Shown piece after piece: positions 45,746 to 54,135 of a DNA stretch of 64,000 nt. Positions within the stretch are counted from its first letter, which is position 1. The number at the start of each line of letters is the position of its first letter. Below the pieces are notes generated by a model that saw only the letters and a program-made list of their open reading frames with translations, did not search any database and was not told the origin of the DNA. The DNA comes from Marinomonas sp. UCMA 3892 (GTDB taxonomy: Bacteria; Pseudomonadota; Gammaproteobacteria; Pseudomonadales; Marinomonadaceae). A program made the position numbers and the translations under genes. Where the stretch lies: contig NZ_PTXN01000010.1 in the NCBI RefSeq assembly GCF_012726345.1, forward strand, positions 145,078-209,077. The letters run 5' to 3'.

Positions 45746-46315
45746 TAGAAATAAACCGCCTTTCATCAGACTATCAAGCTGACTTTCCAAGTCTGCCTTA
45801 TCCATCATCCGCTGTTTCATCAAGGCTGGCATCAGGAGCGCTTCTTTGCTCACCGCTTTCAATGCAAAGAAATTCACCGCAGATACACTAAAGTCCGCAA
45901 TCCATGCCTTCAAAGTGGATTCTAAAACCGCTTCAAACTCAGCAAATAAGGCAAAGGTAGAAGGTGCCATTTTATGCTGTTCACCTAATAAAATGCGGTA
46001 CACAGCAAGGTGCTCCGCTTTATTCACCCACACTTGCCAAAGTAACATCCAGCCATTTATTAGCGACACCTCTTTTTTAGATTGCAAACGACCTAAAGCT
46101 TTTTGCATATCACCTTGCGCTTGCTCTGTTAACGAAGTTAACACCATTTCCCACAATACCAACTTGGTAGGAAAATTACTGTATACCGTAGGCTTAGACA
46201 CGCCAGCCGTGGCAACGACTTGGTCAATGCTGGTGCTTTGGTAACCCTGCTGAGTAAATAAGCCACATGCGGACTCCACTATGTGCGCTTTTTTACTGGG
46301 TCTTCCTCTTGCCAT
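45737..46315 (-). CDS. TetR/AcrR-family transcriptional regulator
   Basis: 192 residues. The N-terminal helix-turn-helix GYQSTSIDQVVATAGVSKPT, followed by VYSNFPTK, is the classical TetR DNA-binding domain, and the remaining 130 residues are a helical ligand-binding domain. It is divergent from trpB (229-base gap). Two similar operator-like sites in that gap (46330-46346 and 46498-46518) suggest it controls both itself and trpBA. The effector is unknown. Confidence 0.9.
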   Translation of the reverse strand: MARGRPSKKAHIVESACGLFTQQGYQSTSIDQVVATAGVSKPTVYSNFPTKLVLWEMVLTSLTEQAQGDMQKALGRLQSKKEVSLINGWMLLWQVWVNKAEHLAVYRILLGEQHKMAPSTFALFAEFEAVLESTLKAWIADFSVSAVNFFALKAVSKEALLMPALMKQRMMDKADLESQLDSLMKGGLFLGS

Positions 46316-46329
46316 AATTTCCTCGATCT

Positions 46330-46346
46330 AACTATTCGCTATAAAT
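46330..46346 (-). promoter_or_regulatory. Candidate TetR operator near its own start
   Basis: AACTATTCGCTATAAAT matches 12 of 17 positions of the better site before trpB (AACTAAACGGTATAGTT). It lies 15 bases upstream of the tetR ATG, a position suited to autorepression. Confidence 0.35.
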
Positions 46347-46497
46347 TATATAGTAACCTATTGATGTTCATCTGCTTTCGTTTTCTAACAACGCAATTTG
46401 GCTTTGTGTCTGTCTGAAGACTCAATCTCTATCCTCTAAAACTTAATTTCCCATCAACAATTCAAAACACTTGACGAACGCCTATCATCGCATTAAA

Positions 46498-46518
46498 TTA
46501 ACTAAACGGTATAGTTAA
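46498..46518 (+). promoter_or_regulatory. Candidate TetR operator upstream of trpB
   Basis: A perfect inverted repeat TTAACTA-N7-TAGTTAA, spacer AACGGTA, ends 26 bases before the trpB ATG. The size and symmetry fit TetR-family operators. The link to the divergent tetR gene is inferred from position. Confidence 0.5.
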
Positions 46519-46544
46519 ATAAATAACAATTTTAGGAGCAAGTC

Positions 46545-47801
46545 ATGCAAAGCGAGAACGGTTTCTACGGGCAATACGGCGGTAGCTATATTCCTGAAAT
46601 CCTTTATTCGAGCCAACAGCAAATTTTACATGCGTTCGAAGAAGCCAAAAACGATCCAGAATTTCTCGCTGAGCTGAATAAACAATGGCAGCAGTTTTCT
46701 GGCCGCCCAACGCCGCTGACTTTTTGTGCGAATTTAACTGAGCATTTCGGCGGCGCACAGATTTACCTTAAGCGTGAAGATTTAAACCACAGTGGCGCGC
46801 ACAAGATGAACAACGTGATTGGCCAAGGTTTACTAGTCAAACGCATGGGTAAAAAACGTGTGATTGCCGAAACAGGTGCAGGACAACATGGTATTGCCAC
46901 CGCTTTGGTTGCGGCACGATTAGGGTTGGAGTGCACCATTTATATGGGCGCGAAAGACATTGAACGCCAATATCCAAATGTATTCTGGATGAAACAACTT
47001 GGCGCAACCGTAGTGCCTGTTACCACAGGCGCACAAACATTACGTGATGCACTAGACGAAGCATTGCGCGATTGGTCTTCTAGTCATGAAGAAAGCCATT
47101 ATTTGATTGGTACATCTTGTGGCTGCGCCCCTTTCCCTGAAATGGTCGCATTCTTCCAATCCGTTATTGGTAACGAAGTACGCGAGCAAAGTGTCGCGCA
47201 ATTCGGTCAATTTCCAGACCGTTTGTACGCTTGTGTTGGCGGTGGTTCGAATGCTTGTGGTTTGTTCCTACCTTTCCTCGATGATAAAGAAGTGGAAATG
47301 GTCGGCGTCGAAGCAGGCGGTAAAGGTTTGGAGCTTGGCGAGCATTCTATTCGTTTGTCCCATAATCTTGGACAGCCTGGTATCGCACAAGGCTTTGCTA
47401 CCATGTTCTTGCAAGACAATGCCGGACAGCTACAAGAAACCCACTCAATCGCAGCAGGCTTAGACTATGTTGGCGTCTCTCCTATCATTGCCCATTTGGC
47501 CGAAACAGGTCGAATTAACATGACCTATGCCATGGACGATGAAGTAATTGCCGCTTGCACTCTTCTACTAAAAAAAGAGGGTATCATTCCAGCACTTGAG
47601 TCTTCTCATGCACTAGCGGGCGCTTTTAAAGATGCACCGAACTTACCTAAAGACTCAAAGATCGTTATCAATCTTTCTGGTCGAGGTGACAAGGATATCT
47701 TTAACGTGGCAAAAGCGGTGGAAGACGAAACCTTCCCACAATTTTTAACCGATTACCTAGCCTCTTACCCAACCACTCAAAACAAAGGGGATAAAGCATG
47801 A
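46545..47801 (+). CDS. trpB: Tryptophan synthase beta chain
   Basis: 418 residues, TAGGAGC ribosome site before ATG 46545. It joins indole and serine with pyridoxal phosphate. The PLP lysine is Lys87 in HSGAHKMNN, the same number as in Salmonella TrpB; AETGAGQHG holds the catalytic Glu, and GGGSNACGLF binds the cofactor phosphate. Some segments depart from the usual sequence: QYGGSYIPEIL at the N-terminus, and TSCGCAPFPEMV where GSxxGPHPYPxMV is expected. It forms an isolated trpBA unit, away from trpE/D/C, with a divergent TetR gene, so it may be a second or acquired tryptophan synthase. Confidence 0.93.
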   Translation: MQSENGFYGQYGGSYIPEILYSSQQQILHAFEEAKNDPEFLAELNKQWQQFSGRPTPLTFCANLTEHFGGAQIYLKREDLNHSGAHKMNNVIGQGLLVKRMGKKRVIAETGAGQHGIATALVAARLGLECTIYMGAKDIERQYPNVFWMKQLGATVVPVTTGAQTLRDALDEALRDWSSSHEESHYLIGTSCGCAPFPEMVAFFQSVIGNEVREQSVAQFGQFPDRLYACVGGGSNACGLFLPFLDDKEVEMVGVEAGGKGLELGEHSIRLSHNLGQPGIAQGFATMFLQDNAGQLQETHSIAAGLDYVGVSPIIAHLAETGRINMTYAMDDEVIAACTLLLKKEGIIPALESSHALAGAFKDAPNLPKDSKIVINLSGRGDKDIFNVAKAVEDETFPQFLTDYLASYPTTQNKGDKA

Positions 47802-48583
47802 GCCAGTTAGCGACTTTTATCGCAGAAAAACGCCAAAACAAGCCAATTTTATCCATGACCCATGTGGTTTATGGGTACCCAAGTGTTGAAGAAAGCTTGA
47901 ACTGGATGGAAAAATTGATGGAGGAAGGGGTGGACTTCATCGAAGTACAATTTCCTTTTTCCGATCCTGTCGCCGACGGCCCAAGTATTGTTGCTGCTTG
48001 TCATAAAGCATTAGAGCAAAAGCTGGACGTGGAAACTTGCTTGTCTCAACTAGGAAAAATAGCAAAAAACTTTCCTGACAGCCGCATTGTGTTGATGAGC
48101 TACTTAAATCCAATGTACCGCTTTGGCTTAGACAAATTAGCCAAACGCGCGGCAGAAGAAAACATTCTGGGGTTAATCCTTCCAGATCTACCAATTGAGC
48201 AAGCCGCTACTTATCAATCGGCTTGTAAAGCCAATAACATCGATCCAGTTTGGTTAGTAACCCCTGTGACCCCACCAGACCGTTTAGCCATGCTAGCGAA
48301 CCAAGCCAGTGGTTTCTTATATTGTGTCGCTCGCTCTGGTGTAACTGGGCATTCTAGCCATGAAGGCAAAGCCAAACAGACTTCACTTGATGACTACTTG
48401 GCGCAGATCAAACAACATGCCAGCGCTCCGATGGGCGTCGGTTTTGGTATACGCGAACGTGCCCAAATCGAACAGCTCACAGGCAAGGCAGATATTGCCA
48501 TTATTGGTTCTGCCCTCTTAGATGCCTACAACCAAGGTGGTCAAGAAGCAGGCATTAAGCTAATTAAAGATTTGTTTCACTAA
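47798..48583 (+). CDS. trpA: Tryptophan synthase alpha chain
   Basis: 261 residues; releases indole from indole-3-glycerol phosphate and channels it to TrpB. The catalytic residues Glu49 (FIEVQFPFSDP) and Asp60 (VADGP) are at their canonical positions. LVTPVTPPDR and ARSGVTGH correspond to loop 6 and the phosphate-binding region. The start overlaps the trpB stop by 4 bases. Length is normal (about 265). Confidence 0.94.
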   Translation: MSQLATFIAEKRQNKPILSMTHVVYGYPSVEESLNWMEKLMEEGVDFIEVQFPFSDPVADGPSIVAACHKALEQKLDVETCLSQLGKIAKNFPDSRIVLMSYLNPMYRFGLDKLAKRAAEENILGLILPDLPIEQAATYQSACKANNIDPVWLVTPVTPPDRLAMLANQASGFLYCVARSGVTGHSSHEGKAKQTSLDDYLAQIKQHASAPMGVGFGIRERAQIEQLTGKADIAIIGSALLDAYNQGGQEAGIKLIKDLFH

Positions 48584-48626
48584 TGAAGAGTCAATAATTA
48601 GTACTTGAAAAACGCAAAACCTGAAC

Positions 48627-48661
48627 ATATGATCCATATACAATTCATATATGGATCATAT
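48627..48661. promoter_or_regulatory. Perfect 14-bp inverted repeat, likely autoregulatory operator
   Basis: ATATGATCCATATA and its exact reverse complement TATATGGATCATAT flank a 7-base spacer and end 4 bases before the ATG of the ParD-like gene. This is the position and symmetry expected of an operator bound by a ribbon-helix-helix antitoxin. It may also overlap the promoter. Confidence 0.75.
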
Positions 48662-48665
48662 ATTC

Positions 48666-48875
48666 ATGGGTATTATTAAAATCTCCGACGAACTTCACGA
48701 TGACATACGCAAAAGCAGTACCGTCATGTCCCGCTCCATTAATGCTCAAGCCGAATTTTGGATAAAAATGGGACGCTTAGCCGAGCTGAATCCAAGCCTC
48801 ACTTTTTCCGAATTAATTGCCCAAGAACTTGCCAACGCGAATGCGGATGAAATGCCACTTAAGGCTGTAAAGTAA
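48666..48875 (+). CDS. ParD-like antitoxin-family protein
   Basis: 69 residues from ATG 48666 (MGIIKISDELHDDIRK); the upstream ATG at 48651 lies inside the inverted repeat and is less likely. The N-terminal half has ribbon-helix-helix character, and SRSINAQAEFWIKMGRLAE is the hallmark of the ParD-like family. No ParE or other toxin gene follows; instead a methionine aminopeptidase starts 1 base after the stop. It probably represses its own operon through the adjacent repeat. Whether it also binds the peptidase is unknown. Confidence 0.85.
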   Translation: MGIIKISDELHDDIRKSSTVMSRSINAQAEFWIKMGRLAELNPSLTFSELIAQELANANADEMPLKAVK

Positions 48876-48876
48876 T

Positions 48877-49659
48877 ATGCAAGTCCATATCAAAACCCCA
48901 GCAGAAATCGAATTCATGCGTGAATCTGGCAAACTTTTAGCCAGCGTCTTTCATATGCTTGATGACTTTGTTGAAGAAGGCGTGTCGACCCTAGAGATTA
49001 ACAATCAGGTCGAACACTTTATTCGCAATACCTTGGGGGCAAGACCTGCGAGTCTTGGGCAATATGGCTATGAGTTTTCTCTAAACTCTTCGCTTAATGA
49101 AGTCGTTTGCCATGGTATTCCAAGTGAGCATCGACAACTAAAAGCAAAAGACATCATCAACCTCGATATCACACTGGAAAAAAATGGCTTTATCGCTGAT
49201 TCCAGTAAAATGTATGTGATGAGCGAAGCCAATCCTGTAGCTAAGCGCTTAGTTAAAACGACTTATGACGCCATGTGGGCTGGGATCAAAAAAGTAAAAC
49301 CAGGTGCTACGTTAGGCGACATAGGCGCAGCCATCCAAAGTCTTGCAGAAAGCAAAGGTTATTCAGTGGTCAAAGAATACTGTGGTCATGGCATTGGTCG
49401 AGAAATGCATGAAGAACCACAAGTTCTGCATTACGGCAAAGCCGGAACAGGAATGAGCCTGAAAGAAGGCATGACTTTCACCATCGAACCCATGATCAAC
49501 CAAGGTAAAGCCAAGACCAAGACAAAAAAAGACGGCTGGACAGTTGTGACAGCTGATAAAAAACTCTCCGCTCAATGGGAACACACCATCTTGGTCACCT
49601 CGACCGGATTTGAAGTACTCACGCTGAGAAATGAAGAGCACACTCTTAAACAGTCTTAG
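48877..49659 (+). CDS. map: Type I methionine aminopeptidase
   Basis: 260 residues; removes the initiator methionine from new proteins. All five metal ligands are visible: Asp in NLDITLE, Asp in IADSSKM, His in CGHGIGREMHEE, Glu in TIEPMIN and Glu in AQWEHTIL. Bacterial housekeeping map usually sits beside rpsB, so this copy next to a ParD-like gene, with a 1-base gap, is likely a second, specially regulated enzyme. Its 3' end overlaps the convergent LysR gene by 14 bases. Confidence 0.92.
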   Translation: MQVHIKTPAEIEFMRESGKLLASVFHMLDDFVEEGVSTLEINNQVEHFIRNTLGARPASLGQYGYEFSLNSSLNEVVCHGIPSEHRQLKAKDIINLDITLEKNGFIADSSKMYVMSEANPVAKRLVKTTYDAMWAGIKKVKPGATLGDIGAAIQSLAESKGYSVVKEYCGHGIGREMHEEPQVLHYGKAGTGMSLKEGMTFTIEPMINQGKAKTKTKKDGWTVVTADKKLSAQWEHTILVTSTGFEVLTLRNEEHTLKQS

Positions 49660-50563
49660 CCCAATGACTTTCCATAAAATCAATGAAGACTCTCAGTCTA
49701 TTCGGCATAAAACGCATTGCAGGAAACTGCATGTATATTCCTCCTTGGAAATCGCTATTTAACTGCCAGTCTTCTAGTACTTGCACCACCTCCCCTTTTT
49801 CTAAAGCATCTTGGACGACAAAATCAGGAAAAGGTGCAATACCAAAGCCATTCATCACGCCTTTCAGGCGCATTTCAGCATCAGTCATCATGTAGCGACC
49901 ATCCACAGTAACGACCGTCCTCCGTTCCCCTTGGCTAAAAGTCCAGATATTATCACCATCAAATAATCCAAGTGGTAAACAGGAGTGATCGGTCAAATCT
50001 TCTGGAGAGTTTGGTACACCATGATCTGCCAAGTATTGAGGACTAGCGCACAAAACAGAGCGAACACGGCCTAATGTTTTGCAGACCAAATGCTCGTAAG
50101 GCTTCTCGGCGATATAAAAAACTAAGTCGACATTCTGATAGGCTGGATCCACTCGCAAGTCTGTCACTTGCACTTGCAAAGAAACCGCTGGATACCGCTG
50201 CATAAAAGACACAAGCAAAGGCTCTAAAACCTGTCTGGCAAATGAATCCGGCGCGGCGATACGCAGACGACCGGAAGCCTCGTTGGCATTATTTTCTGAG
50301 GCAATAACGGCTTCTTTTGCACTGTCTAGCATTTGCCGACATTGCTCGTATACCGCTCTGCCTACCAAAGTCGTGGTTTGACGACGTGTCGTACGTTCTA
50401 TTAATACCGCCGACAAAGCGGTCTCTATTCTTGAAACTTGCCGACTAACGCCAGACGGTGTCACGCCCAGCTTTTGGGCCGCTTTAGTAAAACTTCCAGT
50501 TTCAACAACGGCAACAAAAGCCGCCATATCAGGCAACAAAGCAATCAGTTCATTTGTGTCCAT
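49646..50563 (-). CDS. LysR-family transcriptional regulator
   Basis: 305 residues. N-terminal winged helix-turn-helix (FTKAAQKLGVTPSGVSRQVSRIE) and a periplasmic-binding-like effector domain beginning near residue 90. The sequence resembles the CrgA/AaeR branch (ATLxxRTTR, LRVDPAYQNVDLVF). It is divergent from the EamA transporter gene, 97 bases away, so it probably controls that transporter. The effector is unknown. Confidence 0.92.
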   Translation of the reverse strand: MDTNELIALLPDMAAFVAVVETGSFTKAAQKLGVTPSGVSRQVSRIETALSAVLIERTTRRQTTTLVGRAVYEQCRQMLDSAKEAVIASENNANEASGRLRIAAPDSFARQVLEPLLVSFMQRYPAVSLQVQVTDLRVDPAYQNVDLVFYIAEKPYEHLVCKTLGRVRSVLCASPQYLADHGVPNSPEDLTDHSCLPLGLFDGDNIWTFSQGERRTVVTVDGRYMMTDAEMRLKGVMNGFGIAPFPDFVVQDALEKGEVVQVLEDWQLNSDFQGGIYMQFPAMRFMPNRLRVFIDFMESHWAKTV

Positions 50564-50660
50564 GAGTCATAAGTCTTTTGATTTGTTAGGTAATTATAAT
50601 CATCAAGAACACAAGTTAGCATGCTTTATCACTCAACTCACCCTTTCTTAGAGAGCAAAT

Positions 50661-51584
50661 ATGGCATCACAAACGCTAACTACCCCATCCGTTTTTTCAA
50701 AATTGCCCATCGCTGAATTATCGCTTTTGTTCACCGCTTTTTTTTGGGGAACAAGCTACGGCATTACAAAAGATGCCTTGCTCTATACCGGCGTACTGGC
50801 CTTTATTATCATCCGCTTTGGTTTAACATCGCTTATACTCGCTCCCATTTTTATAAGAGAACTGCGCAAAGGGTTAGCAAAAGACTGGAAATTTGCCGTG
50901 CCAACAGGCGGTATTTTACTGTGTATTTTTCTTGCTGAAATCTATGGTGTTTTTCACACGACAGCATCTAAAGCGGCTTTTTTGATCAGTCTCTGTGTAC
51001 TTATTACGCCATTGGTCGAATCCATTGCGGACCGAAAATTGCCCAGTAGATCGATAGTATTATTTGCCTTACTGTCTGTTTTTGGTGTTTTTCTACTAAC
51101 CACGCAAGGCATCGACCAGCAAACACCTAATATCTTCTCTTTTAATCTGAATAAAGGAGACTATTCAATCCTATTAGCGGCGTTGCTACGAGCCTGTATG
51201 GTCGTGACAACAAAAATCTTACTGAAAGATAGAGTATTATCGCCCCTGAGTACGACAAGCATTCAGGCCAATATCGTCACTCTTGGTGCATTACTCATTT
51301 TTATTGTGAGCAATAATCCAATTGAGCAGTTAATCCCTACTGACTTTTCCTTTTGGGCAATCATTTTTTACCTAGTAATTTTCTGCACCATCTTCGCTTT
51401 TTTTGCGCAGAACTTCGGTGTTAAACACACAACACCCTCACGAGTCGCCCTGCTAACGGGTTCAGAGCCCGCCTTCGGAGCAATTTTTGCGTATTATTGG
51501 TTAGGAGAATCCCTGAATACGGTACAGATGATAGGAGGCGCTTGTATTTTATTGGCCACCATCATGGCGACGTTAAGAAAATAG
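50661..51584 (+). CDS. EamA (DMT-superfamily) metabolite transporter
   Basis: 307 residues with about ten hydrophobic helices arranged as two EamA repeats; FFWGTSYGITKDAL opens the first and LLTGSEPAFGAIFAYYWLGE closes the second. Such proteins usually export amino acids or other metabolites. Paired with the divergent LysR gene. Substrate not predictable. Confidence 0.9.
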   Translation: MASQTLTTPSVFSKLPIAELSLLFTAFFWGTSYGITKDALLYTGVLAFIIIRFGLTSLILAPIFIRELRKGLAKDWKFAVPTGGILLCIFLAEIYGVFHTTASKAAFLISLCVLITPLVESIADRKLPSRSIVLFALLSVFGVFLLTTQGIDQQTPNIFSFNLNKGDYSILLAALLRACMVVTTKILLKDRVLSPLSTTSIQANIVTLGALLIFIVSNNPIEQLIPTDFSFWAIIFYLVIFCTIFAFFAQNFGVKHTTPSRVALLTGSEPAFGAIFAYYWLGESLNTVQMIGGACILLATIMATLRK

Positions 51585-51614
51585 AAATCACAATTCGAAA
51601 AACGAAAAATAAAA

Positions 51615-51651
51615 AAGGCTTAGGTACTATATAAAATAGAAACTAAGCCTT
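51615..51651 (-). terminator. Terminator between the EamA and fasciclin genes
   Basis: AAGGCTTAG pairs with CTAAGCCTT across a 19-base loop. On the minus strand it is followed by a run of T (TTTTTTATTTTT), so it mainly serves the fasciclin gene; on the plus strand the T tail is weak. Confidence 0.7.
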
Positions 51652-51697
51652 ATTTGAAACTCCCTGAAAGCTACGCTCAATGACGAAAAAAGAATGA

Positions 51698-52267
51698 TTA
51701 CTTAGGTAAAAGCACGGTATCAATTACATGAATCACACCATTAGATTGTTTAACGTCAGCAATAGTCACGTGTGCAACACGGCCATTTTCGTCTTCAAGC
51801 ATGATTTTATCCCCCATATAAGTAGCCATTAATGTACAACCACCAATAGTCGGGACTGGGTGTTTACCCATATCGTCATCAATCATGGTTTTAATGGCAC
51901 CAGATAGAGCATCCGCTTTTACTACGTGACAAGCCAAAACCTTAGTCAAAGCAGCCTTATTTTCGGGTTTCAAAAGATTCGCAACGGCGCCATCTGGTAA
52001 TTTATCAAACGCAGCATTTGTTGGAGCAAAGACAGTAAACGGGCCAGGACCTTGAAGTGTTTCCACCAAGCCAGCGGCTTTAACAGCAGCGACTAATGTG
52101 GTGTGATCTTTAGAATTCACCGCATTTTCAATTATATTTTTGCTGGGAAACATTGGAGCACCGCCAACCATTGGATTGGCTGTGTCGTTAGTACTCTTCA
52201 TACCACCAGCTGAACAACCAGCCAAGGTAAGGATTGTAGCAGCAGAAACAAGACTTAATAATTTCAT
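51698..52267 (-). CDS. Fasciclin (FAS1) domain lipoprotein
   Basis: 189 residues. The signal peptide ends in lipobox LAGC. The remainder is one FAS1 domain, with TVFAPTNAAFDKLPDGAV (H1 region) and NGVIHVIDTVLLPK (H2 region) clearly recognisable. FAS1 lipoproteins are envelope or secreted proteins linked to adhesion; this one is single-gene, with its own terminator, and no partner nearby. Confidence 0.93.
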   Translation of the reverse strand: MKLLSLVSAATILTLAGCSAGGMKSTNDTANPMVGGAPMFPSKNIIENAVNSKDHTTLVAAVKAAGLVETLQGPGPFTVFAPTNAAFDKLPDGAVANLLKPENKAALTKVLACHVVKADALSGAIKTMIDDDMGKHPVPTIGGCTLMATYMGDKIMLEDENGRVAHVTIADVKQSNGVIHVIDTVLLPK

Positions 52268-52500
52268 TGTTATTCTCCAATTTTATTATCCATAACAATT
52301 CGCCATGGTCATAAAGAGATACGGTGAGAATACAAAAAGGTTTCAGATTTAAAAAAATACCGACTCGCCTTTCTCAACGACACACTTTATGCATCTTTAG
52401 AATTGCGTAACAGTAATAGGAAAAGTTTCAGATATTTTATGTTAAAAAATGGAAAACGCGTGAAAGAAACTAAGGCTATAAAGCTTAAATTGAAAGGCAA

Positions 52501-52536
52501 AAAAAAGGGTAAGTTCCGAAGAACTTACCCTTTTTT
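52501..52536 (-). terminator. Rho-independent terminator of the cold-shock gene
   Basis: A perfect 16-bp stem, AAAAAAGGGTAAGTTC, around loop CGAA, with T runs on both strands. It begins 20 bases after the csp stop. Confidence 0.94.
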
Positions 52537-52555
52537 AAATATTCTTAGTAACTAA

Positions 52556-52765
52556 TTAAAGTACTGTAATATTTTCTGCTTGAGGACCTTTTTGGCCAGC
52601 AGTAACAACGAATTCTACTTGTTGGCCTTCAGCCAAAGTTTTGAATCCTGAGCTAGCAATAGCGCTGAAATGTGCGAACACATCAGGGCCAGACTCTTGC
52701 TCAATAAAACCAAAACCTTTAATTTCGTTGAACCACTTAACGGTTCCTTTAACTGTATTAGACAT
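52556..52765 (-). CDS. CspA-family cold-shock protein
   Basis: 69 residues, a single OB-fold RNA/DNA-binding domain. RNP1 is KGFGFIEQ and RNP2 [20 protein letters not shown] is the family signature. The ribosome site CAGGTGA is well placed. The 207 bases upstream (52766-52972) hold no supported gene and probably the promoter and structured leader; GCCCCAAAAGGGC just before the start can form a small hairpin. CspA, CspD or CspE type cannot be told apart. Confidence 0.95.
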   Translation of the reverse strand: MSNTVKGTVKWFNEIKGFGFIEQESGPDVFAHFSAIASSGFKTLAEGQQVEFVVTAGQKGPQAENITVL

Positions 52766-52951
52766 AAATAATCACCTGAGTTTATATAGCCCTTTTGGGG
52801 CCGGTTTTGCAAAAAAATAGACTTGTACTTAGAAACTTTCAGACGAGGATTTTATGAATAAAACAACGTATTGCAGAGTTAATAATTTAGACTTCTTTCT
52901 AGCTTGTGCCGCCATAGTATAGAGATACGCTTTGGATAGATAGCTTTATTC

Positions 52952-52972
52952 CAACTTATTTAAAATAAGTTG
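52952..52972. repeat. AT-rich perfect palindrome after nagA
   Basis: CAACTTATTT and AAATAAGTTG flank a single A, directly after the nagA stop. It could form a weak terminator hairpin or be a protein-binding site; there is no GC-rich stem or T run. Confidence 0.4.
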
Positions 52973-54124
52973 CTACCTACCCCATACTTTTTGTCCATCG
53001 ATCCAGGTTGACGTGACAAAATAATCTTCGCTTAAAGCAACAAGACTAGCTCGATAACCCGCTTTAATACGTCCAAAATGATGCTCTATTCCTAAAAATT
53101 CAGCAGGCCTTAAAGACGCCATTTGCAAGGCTTCCGTAGGTGTTCGGCCAATTAAAGAAATAGTATTGCGTACGGCAGTTGCCATATCTAAATCGGAGCC
53201 CGCTAATGTGCCATCTTCGGTGGTGACTTTGCCTTCACTGCGCAGTACTTTTTTGCCTAAAAATGGCATTTCTTTTTCATCTGAACCCACACTCTGAATA
53301 GCATCGGTTACCAAAAGCATATGCTCACAGCCTTTTGCGGCAATAGCAACTCGCATACTAGCAGGATGAACATGATGGCCATCGGCGATTAAGCCGCACC
53401 AAGTTGGGATGTCGGTTTGCAATGCAGCACCAACCACACCAGGCTCACGGCTAATTAAAGGCGTCATAGCATTAAACAAATGGGTGAAACCACGAGCACC
53501 ATCTATCACAGCTTGCCTTGCTTGATCATAATTCGCAGCAGAATGGCCAATACAAACAATAACACCTTCAGCAACAAGCCATTCAATAAAGCCTTCTGGC
53601 ACTTGCTCTGGTGCTAATGTCACCATGAGCTTTCCACTTCGACTCACTTCTAACAACGTGGCAAGCTTACCTTCTGTGGGTTTACGCAGTTTAGATTCAT
53701 TATGAACACCTTTACGAATAGGGTTAAGATAAGGTCCTTCATAATGCATTCCTAAGATCCCTGCCATGTTTTGTTTCAATGCTTCGCAAACCGTTTGGTG
53801 AGCTTGCGACATGATCTCGTAATCATCAGATATTAATGTCGGCATCATAGCAACCGTACCGAATTGAGCATGCACAGCCACCATGCGCTCTAATGCTTCA
53901 ATCGTCGGTGTATGGTTAAACAAGGCACCGCCACCACCATTTACGTGCACATCAATAAACCCAGGCGCCAAAATATCCACTACTTCTGTATTATCATTTA
54001 AATGCTCATCTGAATAATCAGGCACAGAGACAATAGAATCAATTACTTGATCTTTGAAGGTCACTTTTTGATTCATTAACCAGTTTTCGCCGTCGAACAG
54101 ACGTTTTGCAAATATAGTTTTCAT
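52973..54124 (-). CDS. nagA: N-acetylglucosamine-6-phosphate deacetylase
   Basis: 383 residues from ATG 54124, which has AAGGAG 6 bases upstream; ATGs at 54127 and 54139 are in frame but worse placed. It deacetylates GlcNAc-6-P to glucosamine-6-P. Visible elements are PGFIDVHVNGGGG, the metal-site EGPYLNP, IGHSAANYDQA, THLFNAM and LVTDAIQ (catalytic Asp). Last gene of a nagB-kinase-nagA operon; it follows the kinase stop directly. Confidence 0.94.
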   Translation of the reverse strand: MKTIFAKRLFDGENWLMNQKVTFKDQVIDSIVSVPDYSDEHLNDNTEVVDILAPGFIDVHVNGGGGALFNHTPTIEALERMVAVHAQFGTVAMMPTLISDDYEIMSQAHQTVCEALKQNMAGILGMHYEGPYLNPIRKGVHNESKLRKPTEGKLATLLEVSRSGKLMVTLAPEQVPEGFIEWLVAEGVIVCIGHSAANYDQARQAVIDGARGFTHLFNAMTPLISREPGVVGAALQTDIPTWCGLIADGHHVHPASMRVAIAAKGCEHMLLVTDAIQSVGSDEKEMPFLGKKVLRSEGKVTTEDGTLAGSDLDMATAVRNTISLIGRTPTEALQMASLRPAEFLGIEHHFGRIKAGYRASLVALSEDYFVTSTWIDGQKVWGR

Positions 54125-54135
54125 CATATGCTCCT

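Noticed and set aside
52854..52922. A 22-codon frame (ATG at 52854) between csp and nagA
   Set aside because: There is a weak GAGG upstream, but the peptide resembles nothing and the region is better explained as the csp promoter and leader.
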